Below, one piece after another: positions 47,330 through 58,989 of a stretch of 64,000 nucleotides of DNA (position 1 is its first letter; each line of letters begins with the position of its first letter). The stretch spans positions 68,334,002-68,398,001 of the forward strand of contig NC_134701.1 in the NCBI RefSeq assembly GCF_043290135.1, read 5' to 3'. The translations under genes and the position numbers were made by a program. This DNA comes from Rhipicephalus microplus. Lineage: Eukaryota > Arthropoda > Arachnida > Ixodida > Ixodidae. The notes under the pieces were generated by a model, which ran no database searches, was not told the origin of the DNA, and worked only from the letters and a program-made list of their open reading frames with translations.

Positions 47330-48112
47330 TAGGTTCACTTGTGTAGTAAAAACTCCGGAGTTAATGAGTAACCTAGTAATAACTATAAAATAGAACAAGA
47401 ACGTTCATTTAGGTAGTACAGCCCCCAAACGTTAGGATCGCTGCGGGCACGGGACAAAAAAAACACGAAATTTCACCCCCCTGGCGTAGCTGCGCCCCCA
47501 CCCTCTGACGTCACTGCGGCAGCTTTTCGGCCTTGAAATTTAGTTGGCGTTGCGCCGCTCCAACAACTGCAGTGAGGGGAGCAGCGTGGACGGTTAGAGA
47601 GCGTTACACAGGGTAGTAAGAAGCTTGTTCGCATTTGAAAATCATAGCTTTGTGCAAAGCAATAAACGCGACAGCAAAAAAAAAATTTGAATGTTAGGCA
47701 AAGAATGGCAAGCAGATTCAAACGTGCCCTGCGTTTCTCACGCACAAATGATAACGAAACGTCTTCACAGGTACAGATGAACGCAAATAAGCGTCATAGT
47801 TGTTACTTCGATATGTCTGAAAAACGCGCGGTTTTCGCAAACTAAGACCCTGCAGCGAGTGCAGCGACCTTTTTGCCTCGATAACTACAGCAGTATAGCG
47901 ACATAAGCACGCGCACGCGCGAGCGTCCACCTCCCCCCCTCTTCATGGGGCACTGTACGCGTGGGAGATGACAAAGCGCGCTACCGCGTCGTCACAATCT
48001 GGCGATGCGCGCTCATTGCGCCTACTTGCTGGTAGTTCTGAAAACACAACAGTTCCCCCGAGATAGACAATGGTAGTCGTATGTGGTCATGGTTTGAACG
48101 TTCAAGAGGTGC
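47330..48112. other. Upstream region of THAP gene; unassigned
   Basis: No gene is seen. If the THAP gene is an autonomous P-like element, its right terminal inverted repeat should be here, but I could not identify one. A pyrimidine-rich, GC-richer block lies at 47900-48000. Confidence 0.35.
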
Positions 48113-48318
48113 GTCTCTGTGGCTTAGTGGCTAACACCTCGCACTGGTAATTCAGATGTCCGAGGTTCACTTTCACGTGCTGGAACTCTTTTTCTAGATT
48201 ATATTTCTTCCTTGGGTTTATATATAAACGGATACGTATACATATATGGTGACTGACGGTGACGCCAGTGGCAAAATCCAGCCGAGAGTGTTCACATATT
48301 TGCTATCGCAATAAAAAT
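48113..48318 (+). mobile_element. tRNA-derived SINE
   Basis: The head has box A TGGCTTAGTGG (48119-48129) and a degenerate box B (GAGGTTCACTTTC, 48161-48173). The body ends GACGGTGACGCCAGTGGCAAAATC ... TTTGCTATCGCAATAAAA (48298-48317), which resembles the end of the SINE at 15614-15810. Confidence 0.7.
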
Positions 48319-48400
48319 TGCAACACGATCGCACGGTAACCTTTCACCAGCATGCTTCGAATTACGTGGATTTATAAGGTCGTGGAATCTGCCATTTTTG
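48312..48400 (+). repeat. Fragment shared with 20105-20190
   Basis: AAAAATTGCAACACG(A/G)TC...TTACC, then CAGCATGCTT and GAATCTGCCATTTTTGTTTA, in the same order as at 20105-20190. Confidence 0.6.
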
Positions 48401-48879
48401 TTTACACAACACGCTTTCTGGCTAAGTTCACCAGTTACACACACACGCAGCTTTGACAGCTTGTTCGCCGCTGATACGACGACAGGAATTTTTTGCGTCG
48501 TCGAAATTTTGAAGGTTTTTCACAAAAAAATTCAGTCAAGGATTGTATTAGGCAAACGCCGGTATTTTTGTAGGTGAATGAGTTCCAGTGAATAGAGCAA
48601 ATTTTAAAACAATTTTTTTCAATTCATTTTTCTTTTTCGAGATTTCTTGTTGGATGTGTGGGCATGCTCGCCTGTGGTATATCGAACTTTATATTCTCAT
48701 GTGTATTCTAAATATTACCAGTTAACTGTGACCACTCGTACAGTCGTCCTCTCTTAATAAAACCATACACAGGCGTCATGTGGCTCAATGAGTCACGTGA
48801 AAAGATGTAATCTGCAGTGAGAATGATTGATATGCGAAGCACTAATGCGAAATGTTGACATATGACTTTAAAATTACCA
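48401..48879. other. Unassigned
   Basis: No coding or repeat pattern is recognised apart from a TATGCGAAGCACTAATGCGAAA motif (48833-48854), similar to the cassette flanks at 19050 and 38500. Confidence 0.35.
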
Positions 48880-49000
48880 AAACGTACAAGGTGGAGGTAA
48901 ATGATGCCGTACATGACTTCTGTGTCATGATTATCATGTTCGCACGTGTCGTTTACCTTCGTCATCTATTGACATCACGTGATACCAAATTTAGTATATT
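48880..49000 (-). repeat. Satellite-related fragment, inverted
   Basis: GAGGTAAATGATGCCGTACATGAC...TCATGATTATCATGTT...CGTCATCTATTGACATCACGTGAT is the reverse complement of the end of the satellite at about 34520-34615. Both share the VEVNDA-type reading when translated, which only reflects sequence homology. Confidence 0.75.
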
Positions 49001-49369
49001 GTCTCGGGGCCGTGACGTTAACGAAGGAAGCAGACTCCACGTTGAAGAAGAAACTGTTCATGACCGGGCTTGTGGCCACGCAAAAGGAAAGTAAGACACT
49101 GGCACTGATATCGGCGAACAGAGCTTTGGCCATCGATCAACTGACAAGCGGCGAAGCGTGTCGGCATTTATACATTTGCCACTGAAAATTCTAGCGTTAC
49201 TGCTAGCGACGACGTAGGTTTCAGAATAATCTCAATGGTTCATGAAATAAGCGTAATCTTAACTAAACGATCTACTACAGCCTCGCAGCTTCTCTAACAC
49301 CGTAGGCGTGATTTGCGCTGAACATAGTGCAACAGGTCTATAACAAAACTTGAGGACAGGAACATGGCA
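49001..49369 (-). repeat. 3' LTR of gypsy element 3
   Basis: 369 bp, minus-strand ends TGCCATG...GACA. It aligns along its length with 57034-57405 (shared ATCGATCAACTGACAA-CGGCGAA, GACGTAGGTT(T/C)CAGAATAATCT and AACGATCTACTACAGCC). A purine-rich tract (AGAGGGAGACGA) precedes it. Confidence 0.8.
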
Positions 49370-49477
49370 TCGTCTCCCTCTGAAAATGGCATCGTCCCGA
49401 TGCTTTAACAGAAAATGAAAGTACAAAAACTAGTGCAAGAAACAAGAAGCTATAAATTACGATAGAGCAATAATTAT

Positions 49478-49527
<50 letters not shown>
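49478..49527 (+). repeat. (AAC)n microsatellite
   Basis: About 16 AAC units next to the 3' LTR of gypsy 3. The corresponding place in copy 4 has only AACAACAAC. Confidence 0.95.
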
Positions 49528-50429
49528 AATACACTGTTTTATTTCGTTAATGCGCATGAAACGGCTTGATGTTCATGACATGGACGACTTCAGGTCGTGA
49601 TCGGCGTCGTTGAGAGTTCGTGATGCCGCCAAGGACAACCTCTTATTCGAGTGGGCCGAGACATCGAATTACCGTGTATGGTCCAAAATCGGCGTATCGG
49701 CCCAAACACGTTCACTGGGCTTTGGTTGCTAAAAGGAGAGGTGTCGGCATTGGCGTGCCGGAAAGCACGCGAAAATTTATCTGGATGCGGCGGAGCTGCG
49801 GTCGCTTACGCAATTCCCCTTATCGCGCGTATCAGTCGTTTTTAGTTGCAAGTATGTCACGCTACCCTGCGGATTTTAACAAAGTCCACCTGTCACAATT
49901 CTGGTGGCGCGCTGCAAAGAGTGTATTAGCACTGAAAACTAGTGTTTTCAATTCATTTCGTAGTATATCAGCTACGAAGCTTAGAAGATAATCAAGTGAT
50001 TCGCCGTAAGCTTGACACCAAAACAAAGTCGGTGCAGATTTCAAATTTGATACCGAAGCGAAAAACAACATGAAAATAAACACAACATATGCAATAAAGT
50101 AAAAGAAAACGGCAAGTAATATGAAACTCAGCTAAAACAAGTGAATAAGGCAACTAAAGAGAGCAGTAAATATACGATGATACGATGAGCATAAATACAC
50201 ACATGACATTGAGATTTCATTGGCAAACATAGATACAGTCGCAAACGAGTTCACGAGAAAATTGATTTCTGCATATGTGAACACAACCAGAGAGTGACAT
50301 CTCAGTTGTCAATGGGAGATGTATAACAATGTGAACAACACATTAGTAAAATAACAAGAAACAACATAGTGTGAGTATTGCACAATAACGTAAAATAAAA
50401 CCTTGTTCACTGAGTTATTACCATGACAG

Positions 50430-51560
50430 TTAAGTAATACGTCTCAACCCCAAGAACTTCATTTTTGCTCTTTTTTTTCTTGGATTGGACGAATGTTCTC
50501 CAGCAACGAGAAAATGCATTCTGCTCAATGTAAAAAATCTAATTATCTGATTTGTCACTTCCAGTTTGTGGTGTTCACAGCCGACCATATTTAACCTCTT
50601 CACAGACAAGCAAGAGATAAGGCCTGTTATGCTGTAACTTTTCAACTAGTTGAAACTTAAGCAATAGGTGAGTGCATCTTCCATAGCTTTGACCAGTTCT
50701 GCTAAGGACTCGGGCGGGTATAGAAGGCATGATTTTCATGGAAGCAAGCTGGAATTCTGAGTGAAGGAACAACCTGCTACATTCGTTTCACTTCGTCTTT
50801 TTCACCATCTTCCGGGCCACATAGCTACTTATGTATTAAGTGATCCAGGAGTCACTTTTGCGGTCAATGATATCAGTGTGATCAGGGAGGGCTCCGCAAG
50901 CAACAATTATTTCATGAACCTAATTGAGGCGCCCCACATCTAGCAGCTCATGGAGCTTATTCTGCCATTTATTTAATTATTGTTGATTCTCGGACATAAA
51001 AGGCTGCTCGGAAATCCAGAACGTTTGTTTCCACTGGAAGATGACTGTGCCAAACTGTAAAAACTGAAGCAATTCACAGAGATAAAAGATTGTGTCGGCG
51101 AACGGTAATCATTCAAGCCAGACGTTTGCTTAAAAAAAAACATTTCAAGTGTGTCTTGGCAGAGGCGAGACTTGATCAAATACTTATAGCCCGAAGCTTT
51201 CGTGACATAGTGCCGGATGCAAAGGGTTCTGGTTAGAGTGACGCGTAGTCCTTCGGCAGTTGATTCACTCTGGAATTCACTCTACTTAGGTACAGCCTTT
51301 TTCTAAGTTGCCAAGAACTCGTTGATAACATGCCGAAAGCTGCGGACGATGAATCTTCCGTCTAATTGTGCTTCGCACACAAAGCAGTTCTTCTCCAGTG
51401 GTTTGTCAAGCGAGCGATCGTACGCTAACAGGCCTTGCGCTGTTCACTGTCGGTGGAAGCAGAGAAGAGAGACGCTTTCTTTCCTTTTTGCGGGCCGAAG
51501 CATATCTCTCATTGCATCCAGGTGCAAAACAGTGTCTTTGCTGTTCATTCATCACTGTTG
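50430..51560 (-). pseudogene. Second THAP-domain transposase, internally deleted, nested in gypsy 3
   Basis: The minus strand near 51545-51330 reads, with frameshifts, a THAP domain: HCFAPGCNERY (C-x4-C), LFSASTDSEQRKA, then DKPLEKNCFVCEAQ and GRFIVRSF. About 150 bp later 50973-51179 gives SRLCQDTLEMFFFKQTSGLN. This is the same block as QDPLENLFGLLRLKHGCN in the larger THAP transposase. 50430-50645 gives HKLEVTNQIIRFFTLSRMHF, the C-terminal helical tail of THAP transposases. The catalytic core between THAP and the QD-LE block is missing, as in internally deleted P-type elements. Confidence 0.78.
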
Positions 51561-51689
51561 CATGGTCACATTGGCAAGTATTGATCCCGAACAAGTCCGT
51601 ATAGCAAAGCGCAGACGTTGCGACTTGCGAGCACACGAGCAAGTGATTAAACATGCCGCGCCAGCGGCTGGCAAGTGCTCTCGACCGAT

Positions 51690-52677
51690 CACGGGGGTGA
51701 CTTGTGCGCCGCTTCATGGTGAAATAAAATACCAGCACTCCTCATTTCAAGGTGCGGTGGGGACGATGCTGACACCTCTTCTTCTAGCCACGATAACCGG
51801 GTTTGTATTCTACGAAGTGTCGTCGAAGATTGTAACGGTGGCAATCCGTCGTCTGTTGGTTCTTGATACGGAGGCGGTTGAGTTGTCGGGCTTTTTCGGC
51901 GCGCAGAAGGTACTCGCTCACATCGAGTTTTCTTCGTCGGTGACATTGGGTAAAATGGCGTCGAGCATCGTTACCGGGGTCATTCCGTAGACCAACTTGT
52001 ACGGCGTGATCTGCGTCGTTTCTTGTACAGCGGTGTTGTATTCAAATAACGCAAACGGAAGGATGGCATCCCACGTTCTGGGTTCTACGTCGACGTACAT
52101 GGTCAGCATATCGGTGATGGCCTTCTTTAGGCGCTCGGTGAGGCCATTGGTCTGTAGGTGGTATGGTGTCGTACGGCGGTCGCTTGTCTGGCTATATGCC
52201 AAAATCGCTCGGGTTAGCTCAGCAGTAAATGCTGTACCTCCGTCGGTGATGAGGACCTCCAGAGAGTCGTGACGTAGAACGATGTTTTCGACGAACTATT
52301 TGGCTACTTCAGATGCACTACCCATGGGCAGGGCTTTTGTCTTGGCGTAGCAGGTAAGGTAGTCGGTAGCTGCGACGGTTCATTTGTTTCCCAGAATTCA
52401 ATGTCAGAAATGGCCCTAGTAGGTCCATGCCAATTTGTTGGAGCGGTTGGCGAGGTGATTCGATCGGCTGAAGACAACCTGCTAGCCTTTTCGGTGGTGT
52501 CTTGCGTCGCTGACAGTCTCGGCACGTCCTCCCGTAACGAGCGACGTCGGTGGTAAGGCAGGGCGTGTGGTACCTTTCTTGTATCGTCGCGAGCGTGCGG
52601 GAAACACCAAGGTGTCCTTTCGTCGGGTCGTCGTTTAGAGCTTCAAGTAGTTCTGGTCTCACTGCTGAAGGAACCAC
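51690..52677 (-). pseudogene. Gypsy 3 integrase
   Basis: 52318-52677 has the zinc-binding region (CRDCQRRKTPP) and first catalytic Asp (QIGMDLLGPF). The second lies in a broken stretch near 52220-52260. 51918-52202 has HLQTNGLTERLKKAITDML with the third acid. 51689-51946 is the post-core segment in another frame. The remaining C-terminus is displaced to 49570-49700 by the THAP element insertion. Confidence 0.85.
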
Positions 52678-53057
52678 GAGAAGGTGGTCGACTCGAAGAG
52701 GCAGAAGTTTTTCTTAAAAAAAAAACTCCGTTTCGCAAAAGGAAACAATTCTAGTCGTCTCTTGAAAAGATCGAGACCAGTCGTGATGTTATCCTCGAGG
52801 TATTCCACAAATTTTCTGAGTTCCGTGTGAGCTCGATGTTGCTCGGTGAAGTCGTCGGCAATTATTGTCCCTAAGAAGCTGTCCTCATCCATGCCTTCGG
52901 GCGGTAGTGGCTCGACGGGCGCACGAGACAAGCAGTCAGCGTGGGAGTGTTGTCTTCCAGGCTTCTAAACGTCGGTCACGTTGAACTCTTGAAGTCTTAG
53001 GCTCCATCATGCGAGGAGACTTGAAGGATCTTTCAAGTTAGCTAGCCAACAAAAGGC

Positions 53058-53514
53058 GTGGTGGTTGCTCACAACATTGAAAGGCCTGCCGTAGAGGTTG
53101 GGGCGAAACTTTCACGCTGCCTAGATGAAGGCAAGGCACTTCTTTTCGGTTGTGGAATAGTTGCCTTCAGCCTTGAACAGCGGCCGGCTAGCATAACTGA
53201 TAACCATTTCCACGCCGTCATTCCTCTGCACAAGCACTGTGTCGAGTCCTACGCTCCTTGCGTTGGTGTGTACTTCTGTTTCAGCATGTTCATCGAAATG
53301 CGTAAGTATCGGTGGTGTTTGGAGGCGTCGTTTCAATTCCTGAAATGCTTCCGCTTGTGCAGCTTTCCACCTTAATTCGACGTTGCTTTTCGTGAGACGA
53401 GTTAGCACCTCGGCGATCTGCGAAAAAAAAACCGTTTGACGAAATGCCTGTAATAGGCACACAATCAGAGGAATCGGTGTGTAGCCTTCTTGTCAGTTGG
53501 CTACGGGAAATCAC
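53058..53514 (-). pseudogene. Gypsy 3 RNase H
   Basis: 53121-53462 reads AEVLTRLTKSNVELRWKAAQAEAFQELKRRLQTPPIL. It then has EVHTNARSVGLDTVLVQ, where the usual catalytic (T)DAS is changed to TNAR, and VISYASRPLFKAEGNYSTTEKKCLAF. The rest (53121 to 52930) is degraded. Confidence 0.85.
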
Positions 53515-54330
53515 AGATGGCGGCAGTTTTCCGGTGCTCTGAACGGACTCCAGAGTTGCTAATCACGTGTACCAGAAACAACAGCTCCTCATACGCAAAG
53601 CCGCACTTTTCTGGCTTCAGGGTTAGTCCAGAGGTTAGTCCAAAGGTTAGCCTTGAGTACCGCTTCAAGGCACCGAAGATGCTCATGGCAGCTCGAGGAA
53701 AACACAACGACGTCATCCAAGTATAGGAGGCGAGCCTGCCATTTCAATCCAGCAAGTAGGTGTCCATAACGCGCTGGAACATTGTAGGCACTGAGCATAA
53801 ACCAAACGGCATAACCTTGAACTCGATGAGGCCGTCTGGTGAGATAAAGGCCATCTTCTCTTGACCTCACTCGGCAATCTCATTTTGCCAATAGCCAGTT
53901 TTGAGGTCCATCGATGAAAAGTATTTTGCGCTGGGGAGCCCATTCAGGACGTCATCTATACGTGGAAAAGAATACACGTCCTTCTTTGTGAGTTTGTTCA
54001 GGTGGTGGTAAATGACGCGAAAACGTAGGGTCCCGTCCTTCTTCACTCATATCACGGGTGATGCCCATGGGCTCTTGGACGGCTGAATGATGTCGTAGTG
54101 TAAATTTCTTCTACTTGTTTCTTCACGGCATCCCATTCGGGCGTCGGGACTTGCTAGGGGATTTGTCGAACTGGTCGGGCACTTCCTTCTGTTATGGTGC
54201 GATGTTTCGTGACTGGGGCTTGTTGAATTCTCGATGATGATGAGAAGCAGTGATTGAATCGGGAGAGAAGAGACTTGAGCTGGTCTTGCTTGCACTTTGA
54301 AGGACTTGGGTTGACATCAAAATTTGGTTA
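53501..54330 (-). pseudogene. Gypsy 3 reverse transcriptase
   Basis: Several frames: 54047-54295 (N-terminal RT), 53713-53943 (LDLKTGYWQ-like segment, mutated) and 53589-53870 (YNVPARYGHLLAGLKWQ and LLYLDDVVVFSSS, the YLDD active site). 53501-53716 has ISNSGVRSEHRKTAAICDFP. A small in-frame expansion GLTSGLTLKP corresponds to GGTTAGTCCAGA-type 12-bp repeats at 53629-53653. Confidence 0.87.
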
Positions 54331-55313
54331 GGGACGTCGATTTGTTGAAGCAGCGTCGGCAGCTTCGAAGAGGGCGAGCGAATTGCTGGCCTCCGTGAAT
54401 TCGTCGATGTAGGCGACCATCGTACCATGGTTTAGATGCCTGTATTCGGGACTGAAGTTTGTCAGCACAACCTCTGCTTTGCCGTCACGCAGCTCAGCTA
54501 TGCCTCTTGTGACGCAAGCCTGACGATTTAAAAGAAGGTGCTGATAACCCTCGGCGACGTCTTCAAGGTTTTCGGCTTTTTTGATGCCAACCGAAATGAC
54601 GATGCTGAAGAAAGGTGGCATGGTGACGTGCTCTTCTAGCACATTCATTGCGTGATTCCTTGGTGTTGTAGGGGTTCGTAGCATAGTTCTGAGGTTAGTG
54701 TGGTGGACTCAGAGCTCAAGTCGATGACAGCGCCGTGTTGACTCAGAAAGTTCATCCCCAGTACCACACTTATGGAGCAATTTCATCACTATACCAAGCT
54801 CGTGGGATAAGTCTCGTTATTGATGGTGAATCTTGCTGTGCAGACCTCAGTCGGCGCTAATAAGTGACCTCCAGCGGTCTGAATTTCGGGGCCTGACCAT
54901 GCAGTCTTCACTTTTTTCAACTTCGTAGCGAAAGGCCCACTGATGACGGAGTAGTCGGCTCCAGTATCGATGAGAGCAGTGACGAGGTGGCCGTCCGATA
55001 ACACTTCGAGGTCACTGATTTGTCCACGTGCGTTTCGGTTGGGTTGTGGCGTCGGATCACGGCTAGGTCTATTTGTTCAGACGCTTCCACGTTGCTGCGT
55101 CGTGACCTTTTCATGTCGCAAAGGTTCAGTGTCAAGACCCTTCTCGTCTTGCGGCGGGTGCATTCGATTTGGTTGTGGCGTCGTCGTCGTCAGTGGCGGA
55201 GAATCTTTGGTAGTTCGTCGTACAGCAACCACACCTCCATCTGCACTTCCAGAAAAACACGCCGTTCGGGTGACATACTTACGGTTAGGGATGTGAAAGT
55301 GTGCCATTTTCAA
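54328..55313 (-). pseudogene. Gypsy 3 gag end and protease
   Basis: 54789-55004 contains the protease active site VTALIDTGADYSVISG. 54328-54684 is the protease-RT linker (HVTMPPFFSIVISVG, ELRDGKAEVVLTNF). 55077-55313 is the gag C-terminus, with CFSGSADGGVV near the position of the zinc knuckle, which is lost. The element ends at about 55316 without a leader or 5' LTR. Confidence 0.85.
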
Positions 55314-55319
55314 TGACTT

Positions 55320-56050
55320 TCGTCAGTTTGAGTTGCGACGTGGCCTGCGTAGGTTTGCTTATTCTGCAAAAATTGTTTTACCGAGTTTGAAGTAACTTGC
55401 AAGTGCAGGACATTCGGTCTACTAAGTACATTGCCTGAAGATTCACTGCAGAAAGTGGTCTGTGGGCTATGAAATTCAGGAAAGGTCGATTCGCAGTGTT
55501 AAAAGCTGCCTACGGAAAATTATAGGGGAAGAGTGCTTTGATATCGAGCAACTTGCTACCATATCGCTGAAGTAGAAAGTTGAGTGGCTTTTATAGGCCG
55601 CTAACTTAACTCTCCTCTCGCGCTATTGATCTTGTTTTGCTTACGTCTTTACACTTTCTAACCGGCAGGAGGTCTAACCACTAGCAGCATCAGCACTGCC
55701 TAGTTATGATACTGATAAAACACCGGGAGGTCGCTCCAATACGCTAAAGTGCAAGTGCAGGCAGCAAGTTGTAAGCGAGTTTTGGAGGTGTTGGTATAAA
55801 AATACTTTTTGTGGTTAAGAAATGCGCTCATTAGGAGAGTACAGCCTAACAACGAGGTTTAGGCTAATGATGTGGTCGTTAACAAGGGCGACAAGCTGTC
55901 CACAACATTTTGTAAAGCTGGTAGAGAAACGCCTGAGCACTTATCAAGTGTTAATCTTGCCAGAGCATGCAATATCTCCTTGGGAGGATGCACGGAAGTT
56001 ATGAGGCCAGTACAGCATTTGTGCCCGTTGGAGTTGGGTGATTGGAAGTT
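55320..56050. other. Unassigned
   Basis: No gene is seen. Short plus-strand frames at 55822-56054 may be the damaged upstream part of the LINE that becomes clear at 56050. Confidence 0.35.
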
Positions 56051-56835
56051 GTAAGTTTGCTTGTGTCCCTAAACGCCAATAAGACCTCTCTCTTTTCATC
56101 GCAGGAAAGACTAACATGCACCTCAATACCTTCTTTGTAACTCCCCTATTCACTTTGTTACTCCCTATACATACCTCGGCATTGAACGCAACGCTGATCT
56201 CTTTTGGATGTCCCTCATCACCAATATAACTAACAAAGCTAACCGTGTACTTGGCTACCCACGCCGAAATTTGCCCCTAGATCTATATTCAGTAAAATTA
56301 TGAGTATGTAACACTCTGCTACGACGAAAACTAGAATATGCATGTGCCATATGAGATTCCCACGAATGTAACCTGAATAAAACACTAGACTATTTTCAGA
56401 ATCATGCGACCAGGTTTATCTTCTCCAATTTATCATATAACAGCAACATCACAGAGCTAAAATCTCGTATTAGCCTTCGCAATCTTGCTGTTCATCGTCA
56501 AATCGCCCACATTTGTCTTTTTCATAAATTTTATCATGCTACCCTTTCTACACCTCTTTTCACTAGAGCTCATCGCCATTCTAGGAGACTGAACCACACT
56601 AAAGCCGTTAATCCGCCTCATGCGCGGACCATAGTTCACTCATCGTCTTTTTTTGTGCTGACTCCCAAAGACTGGAACGTTCTCTCTGCCGGTACCGTGC
56701 ACCACTACAGCTCGGTACTCTTCAAAGAAGTTATCAAACGTTTGTCATGGTAAATTTTTAAACAATTCTTTGACCACTCCTTATGTAAAACCCCTAAACT
56801 GTGGCCGTTGAGGTACAGAAATAAATAATTAAATA
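56050..56835 (+). mobile_element. LINE 3' end, same type as at 1-1745
   Basis: Reads through YTYLGIERNADL, ITNKANRVLGY, RRKLEYACAIWDSHECNLNK, FQNHATRFIFSN, ICLFHKFYH and KDWNVLSAG in broken frames to a stop near 56750. It ends GTACAGAAATAAATAATTAAATAAAT at 56814-56837. 5'-truncated. Confidence 0.85.
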
Positions 56836-56839
56836 AATT

Positions 56840-57033
56840 GCTTGAATGGAGCACGCGAATGGTATGCGCTTCAAGAGACTTCCAAAACGGTAACTAAGAA
56901 GAGAACTTGAGTAAAAAGAGAACATGCTCTTTGACATAAACGCCCGGCTTTGTGTATTTTTTAGGCACCTGTAGACGCTGAAGCGACGTTTTCCCCTAGC
57001 GGGCACCTCCAATCTCCACAATTTGATAAATAC
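56840..57033. other. Spacer between LINE and gypsy 4
   Basis: A short stretch with no recognised feature. It is the 3' flank of gypsy element 4. Confidence 0.4.
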
Positions 57034-57405
57034 TGTCTTGAAGTCGTGACGTGGACTAATGACGCAGACTGCAGGTGTAAGAATAAATTGTTTATTTGGG
57101 TGAACTTGGGCCCAGTAAACAGAAAGTCTTGCGCTCTGGCCCTGATAGCGACAAAAGGGCATCGGCAGTCGATCAACTGACAAACGGCGAATCGTGTCGG
57201 CTATTATACACTTGCCATCGAATGGTCTAGCGCTATCGCTTATGGTGACGTAGGTTCCAGAATAATCTGAAGTGTTCACGAAGTGGACGTAATCTTAACA
57301 AAACGATCTACTACAGCCGTGAAGCTTTTCGAACATCACAGGCGTGGTTTCCACTGAACGTAGTGTAACGGGGGGCTAACAATACTTGAGCAAAGGAACA
57401 TGGCA
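57034..57405 (-). repeat. 3' LTR of gypsy element 4
   Basis: 372 bp, minus-strand ends TGCCATG...GACA, homologous to 49001-49369. A CAAAGAGGGGCA purine-rich tract precedes it. Confidence 0.8.
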
Positions 57406-57499
57406 TTGCCCCTCTTTGAAAAACGCGTCGTCCAGGTGCTTTGTCAAAAGACAAAGGTACAGTAATAAACACAATAAACAACAAGCATAAGTAATAAAG

Positions 57500-58600
57500 C
57501 ACATTAACAACAACAAAATACAGTCCCAAGGTCCGCGCATGAAATGGCTTGAGACGCACGATACGAACGGCTTCACGTCGGGCATGGCACCGTTGAGAGT
57601 TCGTAATGCCACCGGGAACAGCCTCGTAGCCGAGTGGGCTGAGACGTCGAACTGCTATGTACGGTCCGAAGTACCGTCATTGAAGTTTTCCACCGAGTCC
57701 ACGTCGGCGCATAGGTGTCCATACCCGAACATGGTCAACGGGCTGGTACTCCACGGAGCTTCGTCGAAGGTTGTAATGGCGGCTGTCAGCCACCTGCCGA
57801 TTCTTGGTGGGTGGGCGGGCGAGTTCACGAGCTTCTTTCGTGCTCTGAAGGTAGACGGTGACTTCAAGGTTTTCATCAGCGACGTTTGGCAGCATGGCGT
57901 CGAGCGTCGTTGTCGGTTTCCTTCCAAAGACCAACTTGTACGGCGTCATCTGCGTCGTATTTTGTACGGTGGCGTTGTACGCGAAAGTCACATATGAAAA
58001 GATTTCAACCCAAGTCTTGAGCTCGACGTCGATGTACATGAACAGCATATCAGCGATGGGCTTCTTGAGACCTAGGTGAGGCCATTGGCTTGTGGATGGT
58101 AGGCGGTTTTCCGGCGGCGACTTGTCTGGTTGTACCTTAGGATTGCCTGAGTTAGGTCCACCGCAAAGCCCGTACTTTTGTCTGAGATGGCGACTTCTGG
58201 AGCTCCGTGACGCAAGACGATGTTCTCGACGAAGTACTTTCCTACCTCGGCTGCATTGCCTTTGGGCAGAACCCTTGTTTCGGCGTAGCGGCAGAGGTAG
58301 TCAGCAGCTACGATGATCCATTTGTTTCCGGAATTACACGTCGGGAACGACCCCAGTAAGTCCATGCCGATTTGCTGAAACCACTGGCGAGGTGGCTCGA
58401 TAGCGTGGAGAAGTTCGGCTGGCCTAGTCGGCGGTGTCTTTCGTCATTCACAGTTTTGACATGTCCTGACGTAATGAGTTACATCCGCGTCAAGTCGTGA
58501 CCAGTAATGCTTCCTCTATTCTCACGTGTGTACGCGAAACACCGAGGTGTACAGCCGTCGTGTCGTTGTGTAGAACATTGAAAACTTGTAGACGTAACGC
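57500..58600 (-). pseudogene. Gypsy 4 integrase
   Basis: 58072-58365 reads MDLLGSFPTCNSGNKWIIVA (first Asp), ENIVLRHGAPEVAISDKSTGF (second Asp) and TAYHPQANGLT (end of core). 57677-58048 continues the C-terminus (TWVEIFSYVTFAYN, TTQMTPYKLVFGRKP). A frameshift near 58070 removes the third acid from frame. The last segment YFGPY-like, GGITNSQRCHARREAVR, KPFHAR runs to about 57540. Confidence 0.87.
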
Positions 58601-58989
58601 TGAAGGTAGTACGAGAAGTTAGGTGCACGATTTTATCTTGGCGAGCATGCTGTTACGCAAGAAACAAGACGCCAGTCCTCGCTCAAATACCTTCCGAGCA
58701 CCAGCAGCGTTGCCCTCTATGTATTCCACAAGGCCCTTGATGCCAGGGTCGGCATGCTGACGCGCTGCGAAGTCATCGACGTGAAAGGTTATCAGAAAGC
58801 AGTGGCCGTTCTCGTTGTCTTGTGGTGGTGTGTCAACGGGGGCGCGAAACAGGCAGTCGGCGTCAGAGTGCCTTCGCCCCGACTTGTAAACGGCGGTGAT
58901 GTCGGATTCTTGAAGTCACAGACTCCACCGTGCGAGGTTACCTAAAGGGTCTTTCAAGTTAACTAGCCAACAGAGGGCATGGTGGTCGC

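Larger units (their letters stand above)
49001..55316 (-). mobile_element. Ty3/gypsy element 3, 5'-truncated, with a nested THAP element
   Basis: The 3' LTR is 49001-49369. On the minus strand the end of gag, protease, RT, RNase H and integrase remain from 55316 down to about 51690. The integrase C-terminus continues at 49570-49700 after a ~2-kb insertion (about 49705-51750). The sister copy at 57034-60825 lacks this insertion. No 5' LTR was found near 55316, so the element is truncated in gag. Confidence 0.85.

Noticed and set aside
48113..48190. Functional tRNA gene
   Set aside because: Box A is perfect but box B is degenerate, the acceptor stem does not pair by eye, and a SINE body follows.
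48880..49000. Similar predicted peptides (VEVNDA...VMIIMF) at 34.6 and 48.9 kb suggesting a protein family
   Set aside because: The similarity comes from shared satellite DNA, and the periodic units elsewhere do not keep this frame open.
51322..51990. 222-residue plus-strand frame
   Set aside because: It is antisense to the nested THAP remnant and to gypsy 3 integrase, both of which have recognisable motifs on the minus strand.
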